Positions 9,845 through 19,230 are shown, counted from the first letter of the stretch. The stretch is DNA of 64,000 nt from Hydrogenophaga sp. (GCF_018780075.1 NZ_JADMKB010000105.1:62001-126000); one strand, 5' to 3'. Numbers and translations: made by a program. The notes: a model not told the origin generated them from the sequence alone.

Positions 9845-10969
9845 ATGAACACTTTCGGCAAACGCGCCCAGGGCGCCCGCCTCGAACGCATGCAGGCTTC
9901 GCCGCGCTGGGTCGGCGAGGGCTTTCGCAACGTTCACCCCATCGCACCCGGTCTGCGCGATTTGACCGCGCCCCGGCCCACGCTGCGCGAGTTCCTGTCC
10001 AACGGCAACCGCCGCGTGCCCGGCGCGCCGCTGCCCTCGGTGGACCCACGCGAGGCCTGGGGCCGCCCCAGCGCCAGCGGCCTGCGCGCCACCTGGCTGG
10101 GCCACTCCACCGTGCTGCTGGAGATGGACGGCCACCGCGTGCTCACCGACCCGGTCTGGGGCACACGCGCCTCGCCGTTTCGCCTGCTCGGCCCCAAGCG
10201 CTTCCAGCCCGTGCCCCTGCGCCTGCGCGACATGCCCGAGGTGGACGTGGTCGTGATCTCGCACGACCACTACGACCACCTCGACTACCCCACCATCCAC
10301 GCCCTGGCCAAACGCAGCAAGGTGCCCTTCGTCACCTCGCTCGGTGTCGGCGCGCACCTGCAGGCCTGGGGCATCGCGCCCGAGCGCATCACCGAGCTCG
10401 ACTGGTGGGAAACCCACCGCGTGCCCGGCACCGGCCTCACCGTCACCGCCGCGCCCTCGCAGCACTTCTCCGGGCGCAGCCTCAAAGACCGCAACGCCAC
10501 GCTCTGGTCGTCCATGGTCATGCGCAGCGAGCGCCACGCCGTGTTCTTCAGCGGCGACACCGGCCTCACCAGCGAGTACGCGCTGATCCGCGAACGCCTC
10601 GGCCCCTTCGACCTCGTGATGCTCGAAGTCGGCGCCTTCCACCCCTCGTGGGGCGACATCCACCTCGGCCCCGAGAACGCGCTCAAGGCCCACCAGCTGC
10701 TCGGCGGCGGCGCCTTCCTGCCGGTGCACTGGGGCACCTTCAGCCTCGCCCTGCACGCCTGGGACCAGCCCGCCGAAACCCTGCTCAAACTCGCTCCGTC
10801 GCGCGAGCTGCTGCTCATGCCCCGGCTGGGCGAAGCGGTCGAGCCGGCGCAGCAGCGGGCGGTGCTGCCCTGGTGGCGCGGGGTGGGGGCGGGGCGGGGC
10901 GCTGCGGCCCCCGAGGCCGAGCCACACGGCACCCGCACACCGGGTGACCTGCCCTGGCCGATGGACTGA
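9845..10969 (+). CDS. MBL-fold metallohydrolase (NAPE-PLD/UlaG-like)
   Basis: ATWLGHSTVLLEMDGHRVLTDPVWG...VVVISHDHYDHLDYPT...FSGDTGLTSEY. Confidence 0.92.
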   Translation: MNTFGKRAQGARLERMQASPRWVGEGFRNVHPIAPGLRDLTAPRPTLREFLSNGNRRVPGAPLPSVDPREAWGRPSASGLRATWLGHSTVLLEMDGHRVLTDPVWGTRASPFRLLGPKRFQPVPLRLRDMPEVDVVVISHDHYDHLDYPTIHALAKRSKVPFVTSLGVGAHLQAWGIAPERITELDWWETHRVPGTGLTVTAAPSQHFSGRSLKDRNATLWSSMVMRSERHAVFFSGDTGLTSEYALIRERLGPFDLVMLEVGAFHPSWGDIHLGPENALKAHQLLGGGAFLPVHWGTFSLALHAWDQPAETLLKLAPSRELLLMPRLGEAVEPAQQRAVLPWWRGVGAGRGAAAPEAEPHGTRTPGDLPWPMD

Positions 10970-11062
10970 ACGGCTGTTCCCGGCGCGACTGAAAGCCGGG
11001 ACACCGCTCTTGTGGGACAACGGGGTTTCAGACAGCATGGCCCACCCACCCCAGGAGACACC

Positions 11063-11662
11063 ATGCAAGAGAAACCCCGCGCCACCTTCAAGCGCATGGA
11101 ACAAAGCACCCAGCAAGACTGGGCCTGCATCCTCCCCGAAGCCATGGCCATGGCGAAAGCGCTGCCCGACCGCGTGCTCGCCCACCTGCAACTGCTCGAC
11201 GGCGACCACGGCGGTTTTCCCGTGGACCGGCTCACCCACAGCCTGCAGACCGCCACGCTCGCCCACCAGGACGGGCGCGACGAGGAGTACGTGGTGTGCG
11301 CGCTGCTGCACGACATCGGCGACACCCTGGGCAGCTTCAACCACCCCGACATCGCCGCCGCCATCCTCAAGCCCTTCGTGAGCGAAGCCAACCTGTGGAT
11401 GGTGCAGCACCACGGCATTTTTCAGGGCTACAACTTCTTCCACCACATCGGCCTGGACCGCAACATGCGCGACCTGTTCAAGGACCACCCGCACCGCGAC
11501 CGCGCGGCCGAGTTCGTCGAGCGCTACGACAACCCGGCCTTCGACCCGGCGATGGAGGCGCTGCCGCTGAGCTTCTTTGAGCCGATGGTGCGGCGGCTGA
11601 TGGCCGCGCCGAAGCAATCGGTTTACAAGGCGGCCTTGCCGGGGGCGCCGCAGAGCGCCTGA
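11063..11662 (+). CDS. HD-domain phosphohydrolase/oxygenase-like protein (PhnZ/MIOX-like)
   Basis: DRLTHSLQTATLAHQDGRDEEYVVCALLHDIGDTLGSFNHPDIAAAILKPF; HD and second His cluster. Confidence 0.85.
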   Translation: MQEKPRATFKRMEQSTQQDWACILPEAMAMAKALPDRVLAHLQLLDGDHGGFPVDRLTHSLQTATLAHQDGRDEEYVVCALLHDIGDTLGSFNHPDIAAAILKPFVSEANLWMVQHHGIFQGYNFFHHIGLDRNMRDLFKDHPHRDRAAEFVERYDNPAFDPAMEALPLSFFEPMVRRLMAAPKQSVYKAALPGAPQSA

Positions 11663-11853
11663 GCCTGGCCACGGAGGCGGGGCGGCCCGCCGTTCGCGCC
11701 GCGTCGGTCCCGGGCCTGTTCTGAGCGCCATCGCACCGACGCGAACGCCGCGCGCGGGCATGCTTCACACCCCATGGGCCGTGGCCCGCATCGCCACCCA
11801 CGGCGCATGTCCCAGCGCCCGTCCGAACGGGCCGCCACCTTCAAGGAGACCAC

Positions 11854-12747
11854 ATGCAACAGGTCCAGGACGCGACGATCTGGCGGCTGCTCAAGTCCAC
11901 GGTGAATGCGTGGCTTGACGACTACGCGCCCAGCATGGGGGCGGCGCTCGCGTTCTACACGCTGTTCTCGATCGCGCCCCTGCTGCTGATCGTCATCTCG
12001 GTGGCCGGGTTCTTTTTTGGCGAGGCGGCCGCGCGGATGGAGATCTTTGCGCAGATCTCCCAGCTCGTGGGTGAAGACAGCGCCACCACCCTGGACACGG
12101 TGCTCGTGAGCCTGGACCAGCCCGCCGCCAGCGCGGTGGGCATGCTCGTGGGCCTGGGCACGCTGCTGGTCGGCGCCACCTCCGTGTTCGTCGAACTGCA
12201 GAACGCCATGGACCGCATCTGGCAGGTGCCGCCCCGCCCCGACTTCAGTGGCGTGCGCGATTTCTTTCGCGTGCGGCTGCTCTCGCTCGGGCTGGTGCTG
12301 GGCATCGGCTTCCTGCTCATGGTGTCGCTCGTGCTCAGTGCCCTGATGGCCGCGCTGGGCAAATGGTGGGCGCCCTGGTTCGGCGAATTCGCGGTCGTGG
12401 CCGACGCCGTCAACTTCGGGGTGACGCTGGCCTTCATCACCGCGGTGTTCGCGATGATCTACAAGTGGATGCCCCGGACCCATGTCGCCTGGGGCGACGT
12501 GTGGATCGGCGCGCTCTTCACCGCCTTGTTGTTCACCGTCGGCAAGACGCTGATCGGCCTCTACATCGGCCGCAGCGCGGTGGCCTCGGTGTTCGGCGCC
12601 GCATCGTCCCTGGTGGTGCTGCTGCTCTGGGTGTACTACTCGGCGCAGATCTTCCTGCTCGGGGCGGAGTTCACCTGGGTGTTCGCGCAGCGCGGCGAGC
12701 CCGAGGGCGCCACCCCGGCACCGGCGATCCCGCAGCGGTCGGGCTGA
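11854..12747 (+). CDS. YihY/BrkB-family membrane protein
   Basis: WLDDYAPSMGAALAFYTLFSIAPLLLIVISVAGFFFG...LLLWVYYSAQIFLLGAEFTWVFAQRGE. Confidence 0.95.
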   Translation: MQQVQDATIWRLLKSTVNAWLDDYAPSMGAALAFYTLFSIAPLLLIVISVAGFFFGEAAARMEIFAQISQLVGEDSATTLDTVLVSLDQPAASAVGMLVGLGTLLVGATSVFVELQNAMDRIWQVPPRPDFSGVRDFFRVRLLSLGLVLGIGFLLMVSLVLSALMAALGKWWAPWFGEFAVVADAVNFGVTLAFITAVFAMIYKWMPRTHVAWGDVWIGALFTALLFTVGKTLIGLYIGRSAVASVFGAASSLVVLLLWVYYSAQIFLLGAEFTWVFAQRGEPEGATPAPAIPQRSG

Positions 12748-12772
12748 GCGCTGGCCCCGCGCCGCCCCGGGG

Positions 12773-13330
12773 TCACGGCGAGCCGGGATCGATCTTCCGT
12801 CCGGTCTCGAACGTGGGCTCCAGGCCATCGTCCGGCGTGGCGATCAGGCGGGACGCGTTGTTCGCCTTGCGCACCTCCAGGCCCCTGAGCCAGACCAGCA
12901 CCAGCAGGACGAAGGTGGTGGCCAGGATGGCGGTGCCTTCGCGCCCCAGCCCGGCCGACATGCCCACCGCCGCCGTGGCCCAGATGGTGGCCGCCGTGGT
13001 CAGGCCGTGGATGCGGCCCTCGTGACCCATCTTCAGCACCGCGCCCGCGCCGAGAAACCCGATGCCGGAGACGAGGCCCTGCACCACGCGGCTCAACTCG
13101 GCCGGGCCCATGCCCGCTTCGGCGGGCACCAGCACGAAGAGCGCGGCCCCCAGCGACACCAGCATGTGGGTGCGCAGCCCTGCGTCGGCATCGCGGCGCT
13201 CGCGGTCCCAGCCGATCACCGCCCCCAGCAGCAGGGCGACCGTCATGCGCGCGGTCACGCGCGTGACCTGCTCGACCTGCAGCAGGTCGGAGAACTCGGC
13301 CCGCAAGGTGCTCGCAACGATGTCCAGCAC
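12773..13330 (-). CDS. MgtC/SapB-family membrane protein
   Basis: RMTVALLLGAVIGWDRERRDADAGLRTHMLVSLGAALFVLVPAE...GIGFLGAGAVLK. Confidence 0.93.
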   Translation of the reverse strand: MLDIVASTLRAEFSDLLQVEQVTRVTARMTVALLLGAVIGWDRERRDADAGLRTHMLVSLGAALFVLVPAEAGMGPAELSRVVQGLVSGIGFLGAGAVLKMGHEGRIHGLTTAATIWATAAVGMSAGLGREGTAILATTFVLLVLVWLRGLEVRKANNASRLIATPDDGLEPTFETGRKIDPGSP

Positions 13331-13340
13331 GCGGCCGGGC

Positions 13341-13763
13341 CTACGGTTGCGAGATGCCGACCAGGGCGTCCGCGGTGGACTGGAAGTCGTCGGCCGCCAC
13401 CGCGAAATCGCCCAGCGACACGATGCCCACCAGGCGCTTGTCGCTGTTCACCACCGGCAGGCGCCGGACCTGGAACTTGCTCATCATGTCGGCGGCGGTC
13501 TCCACGGTGTCGTTCTCATAGCACCAGATCACGTCGTTCGACATCACGTCGCGAACCCGCGTGTCGCTGCCCTTGCCTTCGGCCACGGCGCGCACGGCAA
13601 TGTCGCGGTCCGTCACCGCGCCGATCATCCGGTCGTTCTCGCCCACGGGCAGCATGCCGAAGCCCTCGTCCCGCATGCGGGCGGCGGCGTCCTGCAGCGT
13701 TGCCTCGGGGCTGATCACCTGCACGTCGGGGCTCATCACGTCTTTGAGCAGTTGCATCGTCAT
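13341..13763 (-). CDS. CBS-domain-pair protein
   Basis: LLKDVMSPDVQVISPEATLQDAAARMRDEGFGMLPVGENDRMIGAVTDRDIAVRAVAEGK (two CBS motifs). Confidence 0.94.
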   Translation of the reverse strand: MTMQLLKDVMSPDVQVISPEATLQDAAARMRDEGFGMLPVGENDRMIGAVTDRDIAVRAVAEGKGSDTRVRDVMSNDVIWCYENDTVETAADMMSKFQVRRLPVVNSDKRLVGIVSLGDFAVAADDFQSTADALVGISQP

Positions 13764-14198
13764 TTCTCCAGTTCAAGGTGGGTTGGGTGGGTGGTCACAG
13801 GGTTCGCCGTTCGCCACAGGTGGCCGGGTGGGCGCATGTTCTCAAAGTGGCGGCCGGGCATCTGTGCGGCGCCACACAGAGGTGGGGATCGGCCGAGGGC
13901 ACGCCATGCGTATTCAATGACCCCCTGCAACGTGACCCACGCAGCGGAGCTTTTGGAGCGGTAGGACAGGCGGACGTTGTCGTGCCCGGGTTTGACCGGT
14001 TTCGGGATTTCGACTTCGTGCCGCTTACCTGCCATACCCCGGGGCACCGTCGTTTTGGCCCGCTCTGGAGTGAGGGCGGTTGCCGGGTTTCGTGGTTTAC
14101 TTATATCTGTACAAAAATCAAGGTGTCGCGCGTAAGGCGTTGATCTGGTTGTATTTTTGGAGGATTGGATGTCCGGGATATCCCGCACCGTCCAGCTT

Positions 14199-14233
14199 AT
14201 CCCGCAAGTTCTGCGGGATGCATTACGTTAGGC
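14199..14233. repeat. Array-entry junction: hairpin followed by GTTAGGC (truncated attC or attI-like)
   Basis: ATCCCGCA-AGTTC-TGCGGGAT (14199-14219), then GTTAGGC at 14227-14233; no matching GCCTAAC upstream. Confidence 0.45.
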
Positions 14234-14242
14234 ATCACAAAA

Positions 14243-14638
14243 ATGCAGATTCGCGCCATTCGTCCTACCGAGATTGAAGCCGCACGCTTGCTGCTCCAGG
14301 CAAGCAACTGGGGTAAGCGCGTTGCCGATCCAAAGACATTCGCCGAGTTGGTCGGCCGATCGCAGATTGCCATCGTGGCGCTGGAAGGAGAGGAAGTCAT
14401 TGGCTTCCTCCGAGCCCTAACTGACGGAATCTTCAATGGCTACATCTCAATGGTGGTGGTCGCCGAGAAGCACCGAGGTACTGGTGTCGGAACTGCCCTG
14501 GTAAAAAGTGTCATGGGCGAAAACAAAGAAATGACCTGGGTGCTTCGAGCCGGACGAACAGGCGTCTCAGCGTTCTACGAGAAATTGGGCTTCAACGTAT
14601 CCGAAGTCGCCATGGAAAGACCGGGGCAACGCGAGTGA
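14243..14638 (+). CDS. GNAT-family N-acetyltransferase (gene cassette 1)
   Basis: [19 protein letters not shown]...[24 protein letters not shown]; followed by attC1. Confidence 0.88.
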   Translation: MQIRAIRPTEIEAARLLLQASNWGKRVADPKTFAELVGRSQIAIVALEGEEVIGFLRALTDGIFNGYISMVVVAEKHRGTGVGTALVKSVMGENKEMTWVLRAGRTGVSAFYEKLGFNVSEVAMERPGQRE

Positions 14639-14639
14639 T

Positions 14640-14684
14640 GCCTAACCATTCAATCGAGAGGCAAACGAGAGGCAAACGTTAGGC
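14640..14684 (+). repeat. attC1 (short, degenerate)
   Basis: GCCTAAC...GTTAGGC (14640-14646 / 14678-14684) with internal duplication of CGAGAGGCAAA. Confidence 0.7.
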
Positions 14685-14780
14685 GTCGCAGTCCATTCGG
14701 TGACTCCAAGACGGCACTTTCCGTAAACACACCAACAGCAAACGTAACGCAGTTCCAACCAGGCAATCTCGATCAACAAG

Positions 14781-15086
14781 ATGTACTTCGCTGCTCGTCA
14801 ATATCCGAAGTTGGCGCCGCTTTCACCAGCGGAGCGACGAAGGACTGTCGCAGAGTCAATAAGACAGGGAGATCCATGGATCGGCAGGCGCCTACTGCTC
14901 GCCTTTGTCATCGAAGTCATTGGATCTGGCAGCATAGGCCTCATGCCCGCTTCGTGGGGCATTCCGTCTTGGGGTGGAACCGCATTTGCCCTTGTTGGCG
15001 GAGTGTTCTTCTACCTGTACTTTCTCTGGGAGCTAAACGGCCCGCTTTTTCTCGCCGTTGAAAATCATGCTTCGCGCCTCCGCTAA
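14781..15086 (+). CDS. Small membrane protein of unknown function (gene cassette 2)
   Basis: 101 aa, two hydrophobic segments; framed by attC1 and attC2. Confidence 0.65.
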   Translation: MYFAARQYPKLAPLSPAERRRTVAESIRQGDPWIGRRLLLAFVIEVIGSGSIGLMPASWGIPSWGGTAFALVGGVFFYLYFLWELNGPLFLAVENHASRLR

Positions 15087-15087
15087 G

Positions 15088-15154
15088 ACAACGCCTCAGT
15101 CGAGTCGACAAAGTGCAGCAAGCTGCCCTTTTCGGCTCACCTCGAACGTTAGGC
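15088..15154 (+). repeat. attC2 (degenerate R'' site)
   Basis: Ends GTTAGGC at 15148-15154; 5' core (AGACAAC) matches poorly. Confidence 0.5.
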
Positions 15155-15164
15155 GTCTAGCGCA

Positions 15165-15701
15165 ATGAACGAGCATGAATCACTTGTTGCGGCGATCTAC
15201 GAAGAGGTAAAGCTGCACGCGTACGACCCTTCGTGGCCTGTGGCATACGCTACTGAACGGGAACGCTTGCTGTCAGTTCTTCCCGGCGTATTCCTCGATG
15301 TGCAACACATCGGAAGCACCGCAGTTCCAGGCTTAGCAGCCAAGCCAATCATTGACATCCTCGCCGGAGTCGAGTCCATGGCGGTAGCAGAGTCAGTCAC
15401 AGCTTTACTTTGCGCCTCCGGCTACACCACGTCGGCCGAGTTCAACGAAACACTGAGGGATCGCAAATGGTTCATGCGTTGGGCCAATGGCCACCGCACG
15501 CATCACCTGCATGTGGTGGTCCATGGTGGTCAGGTTTGGCATGAACGGCTACGCTTCCGCGATGCGCTTTGTTCAAATCCAGTTCTCGCAGCCCGCTATG
15601 CCGAGCTCAAAGCCGAGTCTGCTGAGAAACACCCGACTGACAGAGATGCGTACACCGATGCAAAGGCCGAATTCGTCCGCTCGGTGTCAAGAGCCGCCTA
15701 A
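15165..15701 (+). CDS. GrpB-family (UPF0157) protein (gene cassette 3)
   Basis: VKLHAYDPSWPVAYATERERLLSVLPGVFLDVQHIGSTAVPGLAAKPIIDILAGV. Confidence 0.93.
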   Translation: MNEHESLVAAIYEEVKLHAYDPSWPVAYATERERLLSVLPGVFLDVQHIGSTAVPGLAAKPIIDILAGVESMAVAESVTALLCASGYTTSAEFNETLRDRKWFMRWANGHRTHHLHVVVHGGQVWHERLRFRDALCSNPVLAARYAELKAESAEKHPTDRDAYTDAKAEFVRSVSRAA

Positions 15702-15764
15702 CCCTTCAATCGAGAGGGCATGCCCCGGCAGGCCGGGTCATGCCTCTCATCTCAATCGTTAGGC
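15696..15764 (+). repeat. attC3
   Basis: GCCTAACCCTTCAATCGAGAGGGCATGCCCCGGCAGGCCGGGTCATGCCTCTCATCTCAATCGTTAGGC; imperfect stem with extrahelical-base-like asymmetry. Confidence 0.88.
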
Positions 15765-15773
15765 AGCTCTCGA

Positions 15774-16316
15774 ATGAATCCGCACGTCATAGCCGTCAGC
15801 ACGAGCGCAATACACGCCTTTTCGAAAGGCACAGCCTTGCAGATTAATCTGCTCGCCGGCCTCGGGGTCGAAGGAGATGCTCATTGCGGAGTCACAGTGA
15901 AGCACCGCTCACGTGTCGCGCGAGATCCAACGCAACCAAACCTGCGGCAAGTACACCTCATTCATGCCGAGCTGTTCGAAGAGTTGGAGGCACAAGGGTT
16001 CAAGGTCGCTCCCGGCCAAATTGGCGAAAACATTGCTACACGCAATCTCAATCTGCTGGCACTGCCGGTCGATACCGAGCTACACATAGGCCCGTCAGCA
16101 ATCGTCAAACTTACAGGCCTGCGCAATCCATGCGAGCAACTGAATCAGTTTCAAGCTGGCCTTACGGCAGCGGTACTTGGCCGCACGCCGGAGGGAAAGT
16201 TGGTTCGCAAGGCAGGGGTCATGGGTGTAGTCGTCGCGAGCGGCGTTGTACAACCTGGCGACTCAATCACGGTCAAGCTGCCTGCACAGCCACACCGCAT
16301 ACTTGAGCGCGTTTAA
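15774..16316 (+). CDS. MOSC-domain protein (gene cassette 4)
   Basis: QVHLIHAELFEELEAQGFKVAPGQIGENIATRNLNLLALPVDTELHIGPSAIVKLTGLRNPCEQL = MOSC. Confidence 0.92.
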   Translation: MNPHVIAVSTSAIHAFSKGTALQINLLAGLGVEGDAHCGVTVKHRSRVARDPTQPNLRQVHLIHAELFEELEAQGFKVAPGQIGENIATRNLNLLALPVDTELHIGPSAIVKLTGLRNPCEQLNQFQAGLTAAVLGRTPEGKLVRKAGVMGVVVASGVVQPGDSITVKLPAQPHRILERV

Positions 16317-16357
16317 CGAACGCTCATCACAATGAAGCAGGTTCTTTGCTACCAGCC

Positions 16358-16430
16358 GCCTAACCCTTCCATCGAGAGGGGCGGCCAAGGGCTATCGCCC
16401 CTTGGCCGCCCCTCATGTCAAACGTTGAAC
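16358..16430 (+). repeat. attC4
   Basis: GCCTAAC...GTTGAAC with perfect 16-bp arms GAGGGGCGGCCAAGGG/CCCTTGGCCGCCCCTC. Confidence 0.85.
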
Positions 16431-16694
16431 GGCGGCTTCACAGCCTGATCAATGACAGTTTCTGACTGAAAACCAGCAAATGCCAGCCCGGCTCCCATTG
16501 CCAGTGTCTCTCCACCGGGCACCCAACCCACCGCCGACCATCATCCGCCTCTGCCTCCGCCTTGGCGCTGCCCATTGAACGGCGTATCCTCCCTCCACCG
16601 AGCCCGCCCGCCTTCCCGCCACAGACGCCCCCGCCGTGACCAGGCCCCGCCCAGCGCGATCGGCACACCGCGGTCTTTCCCCTGGAGATGGCTC

Positions 16695-17150
16695 ATGGCA
16701 GACGATGACTCCCCGCCCTCCCGCCCCCTGGGGGCCCTGCCCCGGTTCCCGTTCCGGGTCCAGTGGGACGCGGAAGAGATGCGGTGCCAGGAGGCCTTGG
16801 GGCTCGACACCGAGTCGCCGTCGATTTCGTACCGCGCTGGCAGCAGCGAGGCGAGTTCGCCGTTCACGATGCCCGGGCTGAAGAAGGTCGGCAACGTCTC
16901 CCTGATGAAGGGCGTGTTGAAGGCCAACAGCACGCTGTGGGACTGGTTCGGTCAGATCACCGCGAACACCATCCAGCGCAAGCTGGTCCGGGTGAGCCTG
17001 CTCGACGAGACCGGTCGCCCGACGACGGTGTGGACGCTGACCAACGCGTGGCCGACCCAGGTCACCCGCGTCGAAGGCACGTTCGGCGATGACGAGGTGG
17101 CGGTGGCGTTGGTCGAGTTCGTGTGCGACGGCGTGACCCTGTCCAGCTGA
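16695..17150 (+). CDS. Phage tail / contractile-injection tube protein (T4 gp19-like, TIGR02241-like)
   Basis: FPFRVQWDAEEMRCQEALGLDTESPSISYRAGSSEASSPFTMPGLKKVGNVSLMKGVLKANSTLWDWFGQI...RVSLLDETGRPTTVWTLTNAWPTQV; family-typical YRxG, PGLxK, LKxGV, WxLxNAWP blocks. Confidence 0.88.
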   Translation: MADDDSPPSRPLGALPRFPFRVQWDAEEMRCQEALGLDTESPSISYRAGSSEASSPFTMPGLKKVGNVSLMKGVLKANSTLWDWFGQITANTIQRKLVRVSLLDETGRPTTVWTLTNAWPTQVTRVEGTFGDDEVAVALVEFVCDGVTLSS

Positions 17151-17181
17151 GCCCCTCGTCAGCGGCCTTTCACTTCGCGGC

Positions 17182-18354
17182 TCACCACACCATCACGGAG
17201 GTCTCGGCCTGGGCGTCGGCGTAGTAGAGGCGCAGGCCGATCTGGTAGGTGCGGCCCTTGGTGAGTCGCATCTTGATCAGCGCGTTGCGGTCCACGCCGC
17301 TGTCGTCGTCGCCGCCGATCTGCACATTGCCCTGCGGCGTCACCTCGAACAGCACGACCACCGTGTCGGAGGTGCCGAAGGTGCCGACGTTGTAGGTGCG
17401 GGTGCGCGGCGCGACGAACTCGAACACGCGGGTCTGGCCGCGGTCGAGCTGCAGCAGTTGCGAGAGACCGACCTTGAGCTGCGGCAGGCCGGGTGTGGCC
17501 GGGTCTTTGGGGTAGGCGACGCGCACCCAGGCGATGTCGAGCTGCGAGAGGCCGCCGGCCGGGTGCAGGCCGGTGGCGGAGTACTGCGCGGGCTCGGCGA
17601 TCAGGCCGGGGGCGAAGGCGTATTCCATCACCGAGTCCGGGTCCCACTGGCTGCCCTTGATGGAGTCGGTGGCGATCTTGCGCAGGATGTTCTGTTCGAT
17701 GGTGGCGTCGTCCCAGCTGTTGGGCGCGGCGCGGAAGTGGTTGCGCACGGCGGTCTCGTTCCAGACGATGCCGGCGTGCGGGTTCTGGTGCTCGTGTTCG
17801 AGGCCGAGCGTGTGGCCGATTTCGTGCAGGGCGGTGTCGCGGCCGTGGCTGGTGGTGAGCGGCCAGCCGAAGTTCATGGTGCTGTGCTGCGGGTCGCGCA
17901 CGGAGAGCACGTCGCGGCCCACGTAAGACCACGAGCCGTCGCTCTGGTCGAAGCCGATGCGCACGGTGGCGTCCTGCGGGTGGGGCACCTCGCGGAACTC
18001 GATGCCGATGCCCAGCGCGGCCCACTGGGCGAAGGCCTTGCGCACCTCGGCGATGTCGGTGGGGTCGCCGCGCCGCGCGGCGGGCACGCCGGTGTCGCTG
18101 CCGTCGTAGCAGTGGTAGGTCAGCGAGGTGCCTTTGACCCACTGCTTGCCGAAGCTGATGATGGAAAACGCGCGCGGCGAGGCGACGTCGGCGCCGAACT
18201 GGCGCATGTCGGTCACCGGCTGGCGGCAGTAGCGCAACGGGGCGCCGGGTGGGTCGGAGCGGGCGGGGCGCGGCTTCCTGGCGGCGGGGCCCTTGGCTTT
18301 GGAGGATGTTGCCGCAAGGGCTTTTGCGGCAGATTTTGATGAGGTTTTGGGCAT
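17182..18354 (-). CDS. Matrixin/astacin-like zinc metalloprotease with C-terminal PPC-like domain
   Basis: DTALHEIGHTLGLEHEHQNP = HExxHxxGxxHE; C-terminal DRGQTRVFEFVAPRTRTYNVGTFGTSDTVVVLFE resembles a prepeptidase C-terminal domain. Confidence 0.88.
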   Translation of the reverse strand: MPKTSSKSAAKALAATSSKAKGPAARKPRPARSDPPGAPLRYCRQPVTDMRQFGADVASPRAFSIISFGKQWVKGTSLTYHCYDGSDTGVPAARRGDPTDIAEVRKAFAQWAALGIGIEFREVPHPQDATVRIGFDQSDGSWSYVGRDVLSVRDPQHSTMNFGWPLTTSHGRDTALHEIGHTLGLEHEHQNPHAGIVWNETAVRNHFRAAPNSWDDATIEQNILRKIATDSIKGSQWDPDSVMEYAFAPGLIAEPAQYSATGLHPAGGLSQLDIAWVRVAYPKDPATPGLPQLKVGLSQLLQLDRGQTRVFEFVAPRTRTYNVGTFGTSDTVVVLFEVTPQGNVQIGGDDDSGVDRNALIKMRLTKGRTYQIGLRLYYADAQAETSVMVW

Positions 18355-18467
18355 GGCGGGCTCCTGTGGGGCAGAGGGGGTGTGCCGTTCAGGAGCGGGC
18401 TGCCCGTGACCGGCGCCTGCAGGGGCCGGGTCGGTGGGGTTCAGGCCCGCGCGCGCTGCAAGCCGGG

Positions 18468-18520
18468 TTGTACGCCGGCCCCGCCCGCTTGGCATCCCCT
18501 GTTCAAGGGAGTCCGTGGTG
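18468..18520 (-). promoter_or_regulatory. Copy A of a shared upstream element
   Basis: TTGTACGCCGGCCCCGCCCGCTTGGCATCCCCTGTTCAAGGGAGTCCGTGGTG (+ strand); near-match to copy B. Confidence 0.4.
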
Positions 18521-18558
18521 GTGCGTGCCGGCGCTGGCCTGCGGGGGCCTTCGGGCCT

Positions 18559-19230
18559 TCATTTCCACTCGATCTGGGCCCAGTACTGGACGGCGTACTC
18601 ACGGTCGATGGCGACGGGGGTGCCGAGCAGCTTGAGCGCGGTGCCTTTGGGGATCACGCCCAGGCTGCTGCGGGCGCGGAAGTACTCCGCGTCGTTGGAC
18701 GGCAGGCCGTCGCGCACGACCATGTTGCCCAGCGCGGTGTAGGTGGCGCCCAGCGGCAGCGTCTCGGGCTTGCCCCGGACGGGGGTGTCGTTGCCGCCGG
18801 TGCCGAGCATGGTCTTGCCCCAGTCGCCCTGGTAGTCGCCGATCCAGATGTAGCCCTTGCGGGTCAAGGGTGCGCTGGGCGCCACCTCGCGTGCCACGCT
18901 GGCGAACTGGGCGGTCTGGTCCGACACGGTCTGGGAGGCCGCGAAGACCTCGGCCTGGGTCTCGGTGGAGGTCGCCGTGGTCACGGCAGGCGCCGCCTTT
19001 TTCAGCGCCTCGATTTCGGCCAGCACGCCGTTGAGCTTGCCGTCGAGGCTGGCGATTTCACCGCTGGCCTGTTGCACGAACTTGATGCCGCCCGGACCGA
19101 GTTCGGTGACCTGGCCGAACTGGACACCCAGCAAGGACTTGGCGACCAGAAGGGCGAGCAGCAGGGAGAAGATGGTGACCGGGTACTTGAGCAGCTCGAC
19201 CCAGACATCCTGTTTGTTCGGTTCGCTCAT
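18559..19230 (-). CDS. Single-TM protein with coiled-coil and SH3-like C-terminal region
   Basis: VELLKYPVTIFSLLLALLVAKSLLGVQFG..., short coiled coil, then KGYIWIGDYQGDWGKTML...; no family recognised with confidence. Confidence 0.7.
   Translation of the reverse strand: MSEPNKQDVWVELLKYPVTIFSLLLALLVAKSLLGVQFGQVTELGPGGIKFVQQASGEIASLDGKLNGVLAEIEALKKAAPAVTTATSTETQAEVFAASQTVSDQTAQFASVAREVAPSAPLTRKGYIWIGDYQGDWGKTMLGTGGNDTPVRGKPETLPLGATYTALGNMVVRDGLPSNDAEYFRARSSLGVIPKGTALKLLGTPVAIDREYAVQYWAQIEWK

Noticed and set aside
13760-14188. 142-aa minus-strand ORF as integron integrase or conserved gene
   Set aside because: No integrase motifs; composition shifts midway and no family recognised; left unannotated.
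16438-16668. Fifth cassette ORF (minus strand)
   Set aside because: No recognisable protein; overlaps the upstream region of the tube-protein gene and has no following attC.
16695-17150. Prophage remnant
   Set aside because: Only one tail-type gene; no integrase, capsid, terminase or other phage genes nearby.
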